From contig CAIKRR010000045.1 in NCBI GenBank assembly GCA_903829815.1, forward strand, positions 1 through 64,000: DNA of 64,000 bases, written 5' to 3'. The first letter of the stretch is position 1. Every line of letters begins with the position of its first letter. Both the position numbers and the translations under genes were made by a program. Below the pieces are notes generated by a model, which ran no database searches, had not been told where the DNA came from, and saw only the letters and a list, made by a program, of their open reading frames with translations. The stretch is from an uncultured Pseudomonadota bacterium. GTDB lineage: Bacteria; Pseudomonadota; Gammaproteobacteria; Burkholderiales; SG8-39. Of this stretch, positions 63,253 to 64,000 are shown piece after piece.

Positions 63253-64000
63253 ATGACCTGCGCGCGCGACCTCGCCGGATGCCGAATGCTCATTCTGGGT
63301 CTGGGTGCGAGCGGTCTTTCGATCGTGAGGTTCGCGCTCGCCCGCGGGGTGGCTTCCATCCGGGTTCACGACAGCCGTGCGCAGCCTCCGGGTGCAGACG
63401 AGTTGCTGCGTCTGGCGCCAAAGGCCCGACGCCATGCCGGGCCTTTGTCCGATCATCTGTTCGACGGGGTCGACTGCATTGCGATCAGCCCGGGGGTATC
63501 GCCGCAGCAGCCTGAAATCCGTGCCGCTGTGGCTGCCGGCATCGATCTGGTGGGGGACATCGAACTGTTTGCCCGCGCGCTTCCCGCCGATGCAGCCCGC
63601 CCGATGGTGCTGGCGGTGACCGGTACCAATGGCAAGACGACTGTCACGACTCTGGCCGGTGCACTGGCGCGCGCCGGTGGTTTCGATGTCCAGGTGGCGG
63701 GCAATATCGGGCCGCCCGCTCTGGACGCGCTGCTTGCCCGCGAGGCCTCCCGTTGTCTGCCGCAGGTCTGGGTGCTCGAGCTCTCGAGTTTCCAGCTCGA
63801 GACCACTGCCAGCCTGCGTGCCGATGCCGCGGTGATGCTCAACCTCACCGAAGATCATCTTGATCGGCATGCCGATCTGGCGACTTATGCCGCTGTCAAG
63901 GCGCGCATCTTCAGGGGGGCCCGCTTGCAGGTGCTCAACCGCGATGATGCGGCAAGTCTTGCCATGCGATTGCCAGGCGTTCCGGCCATCGACTTCGGGC
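63253..64000 (+). CDS. murD: UDP-N-acetylmuramoylalanine--D-glutamate ligase, 5' part (truncated by window end)
   Basis: MTCARDLAGCRMLILGLGASGLSIVRFALARG...AVTGTNGKTTVTTLAGALARAGG...VAGNIGPPALDAL...LNLTEDHLDRHADLATYAAVKARIF. Absent from ORF track because it runs off the window. Confidence 0.95.
   Translation, partial: MTCARDLAGCRMLILGLGASGLSIVRFALARGVASIRVHDSRAQPPGADELLRLAPKARRHAGPLSDHLFDGVDCIAISPGVSPQQPEIRAAVAAGIDLVGDIELFARALPADAARPMVLAVTGTNGKTTVTTLAGALARAGGFDVQVAGNIGPPALDALLAREASRCLPQVWVLELSSFQLETTASLRADAAVMLNLTEDHLDRHADLATYAAVKARIFRGARLQVLNRDDAASLAMRLPGVPAIDFG

Noticed and set aside
55668-64000. dcw cluster as an unusual arrangement
   Set aside because: mraZ-rsmH-ftsL-ftsI-murE-murF-mraY-murD is the canonical order.

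Overview
High-GC chromosomal window, by gene content and order most likely a betaproteobacterium of the Burkholderiales (inference). It is gene-dense and mostly core: the tail of a lysine/alanine-rich histone-like protein; maeB; phaM; rsgA/orn; rpmE, rho, trxA; fdxA; aroC; the leuCDB-asd-fimV-truA-trpFBA-accD-folC-dedD-cvpA-purF-metZ supercluster; lpxH; two adjacent cyclophilins; cysS; dnaJ/dnaK/grpE; hemH; an ABC-F ATPase; and the start of the dcw cluster (mraZ-rsmH-ftsL-ftsI-murE-murF-mraY-murD, the last cut by the window end). The main accessory segment is at about 46.3-54.6 kb. It holds two divergent operons with a hydroxyquinol-type intradiol dioxygenase, maleylacetate reductase, a CatI/CatJ-type CoA-transferase, a class III extradiol dioxygenase, an HpcH/HpaI aldolase, a RidA protein, a HIBADH-like dehydrogenase, a thioesterase, NIPSNAP and NTF2-like proteins. 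No upper-pathway oxygenase, regulator or thiolase is visible with it. Regulatory sequence readable by eye includes a 10-bp-phased TGG(N)N array downstream of a sigma70-like promoter at mraZ (MraZ operator), two sigma32-like promoters before grpE and dnaK, two intrinsic terminators, and a 14-bp perfect dyad between the divergent catabolic operons. I saw no rRNA, tRNA, CRISPR array, IS element or prophage. All family assignments come from reading the translations; no searches were run.
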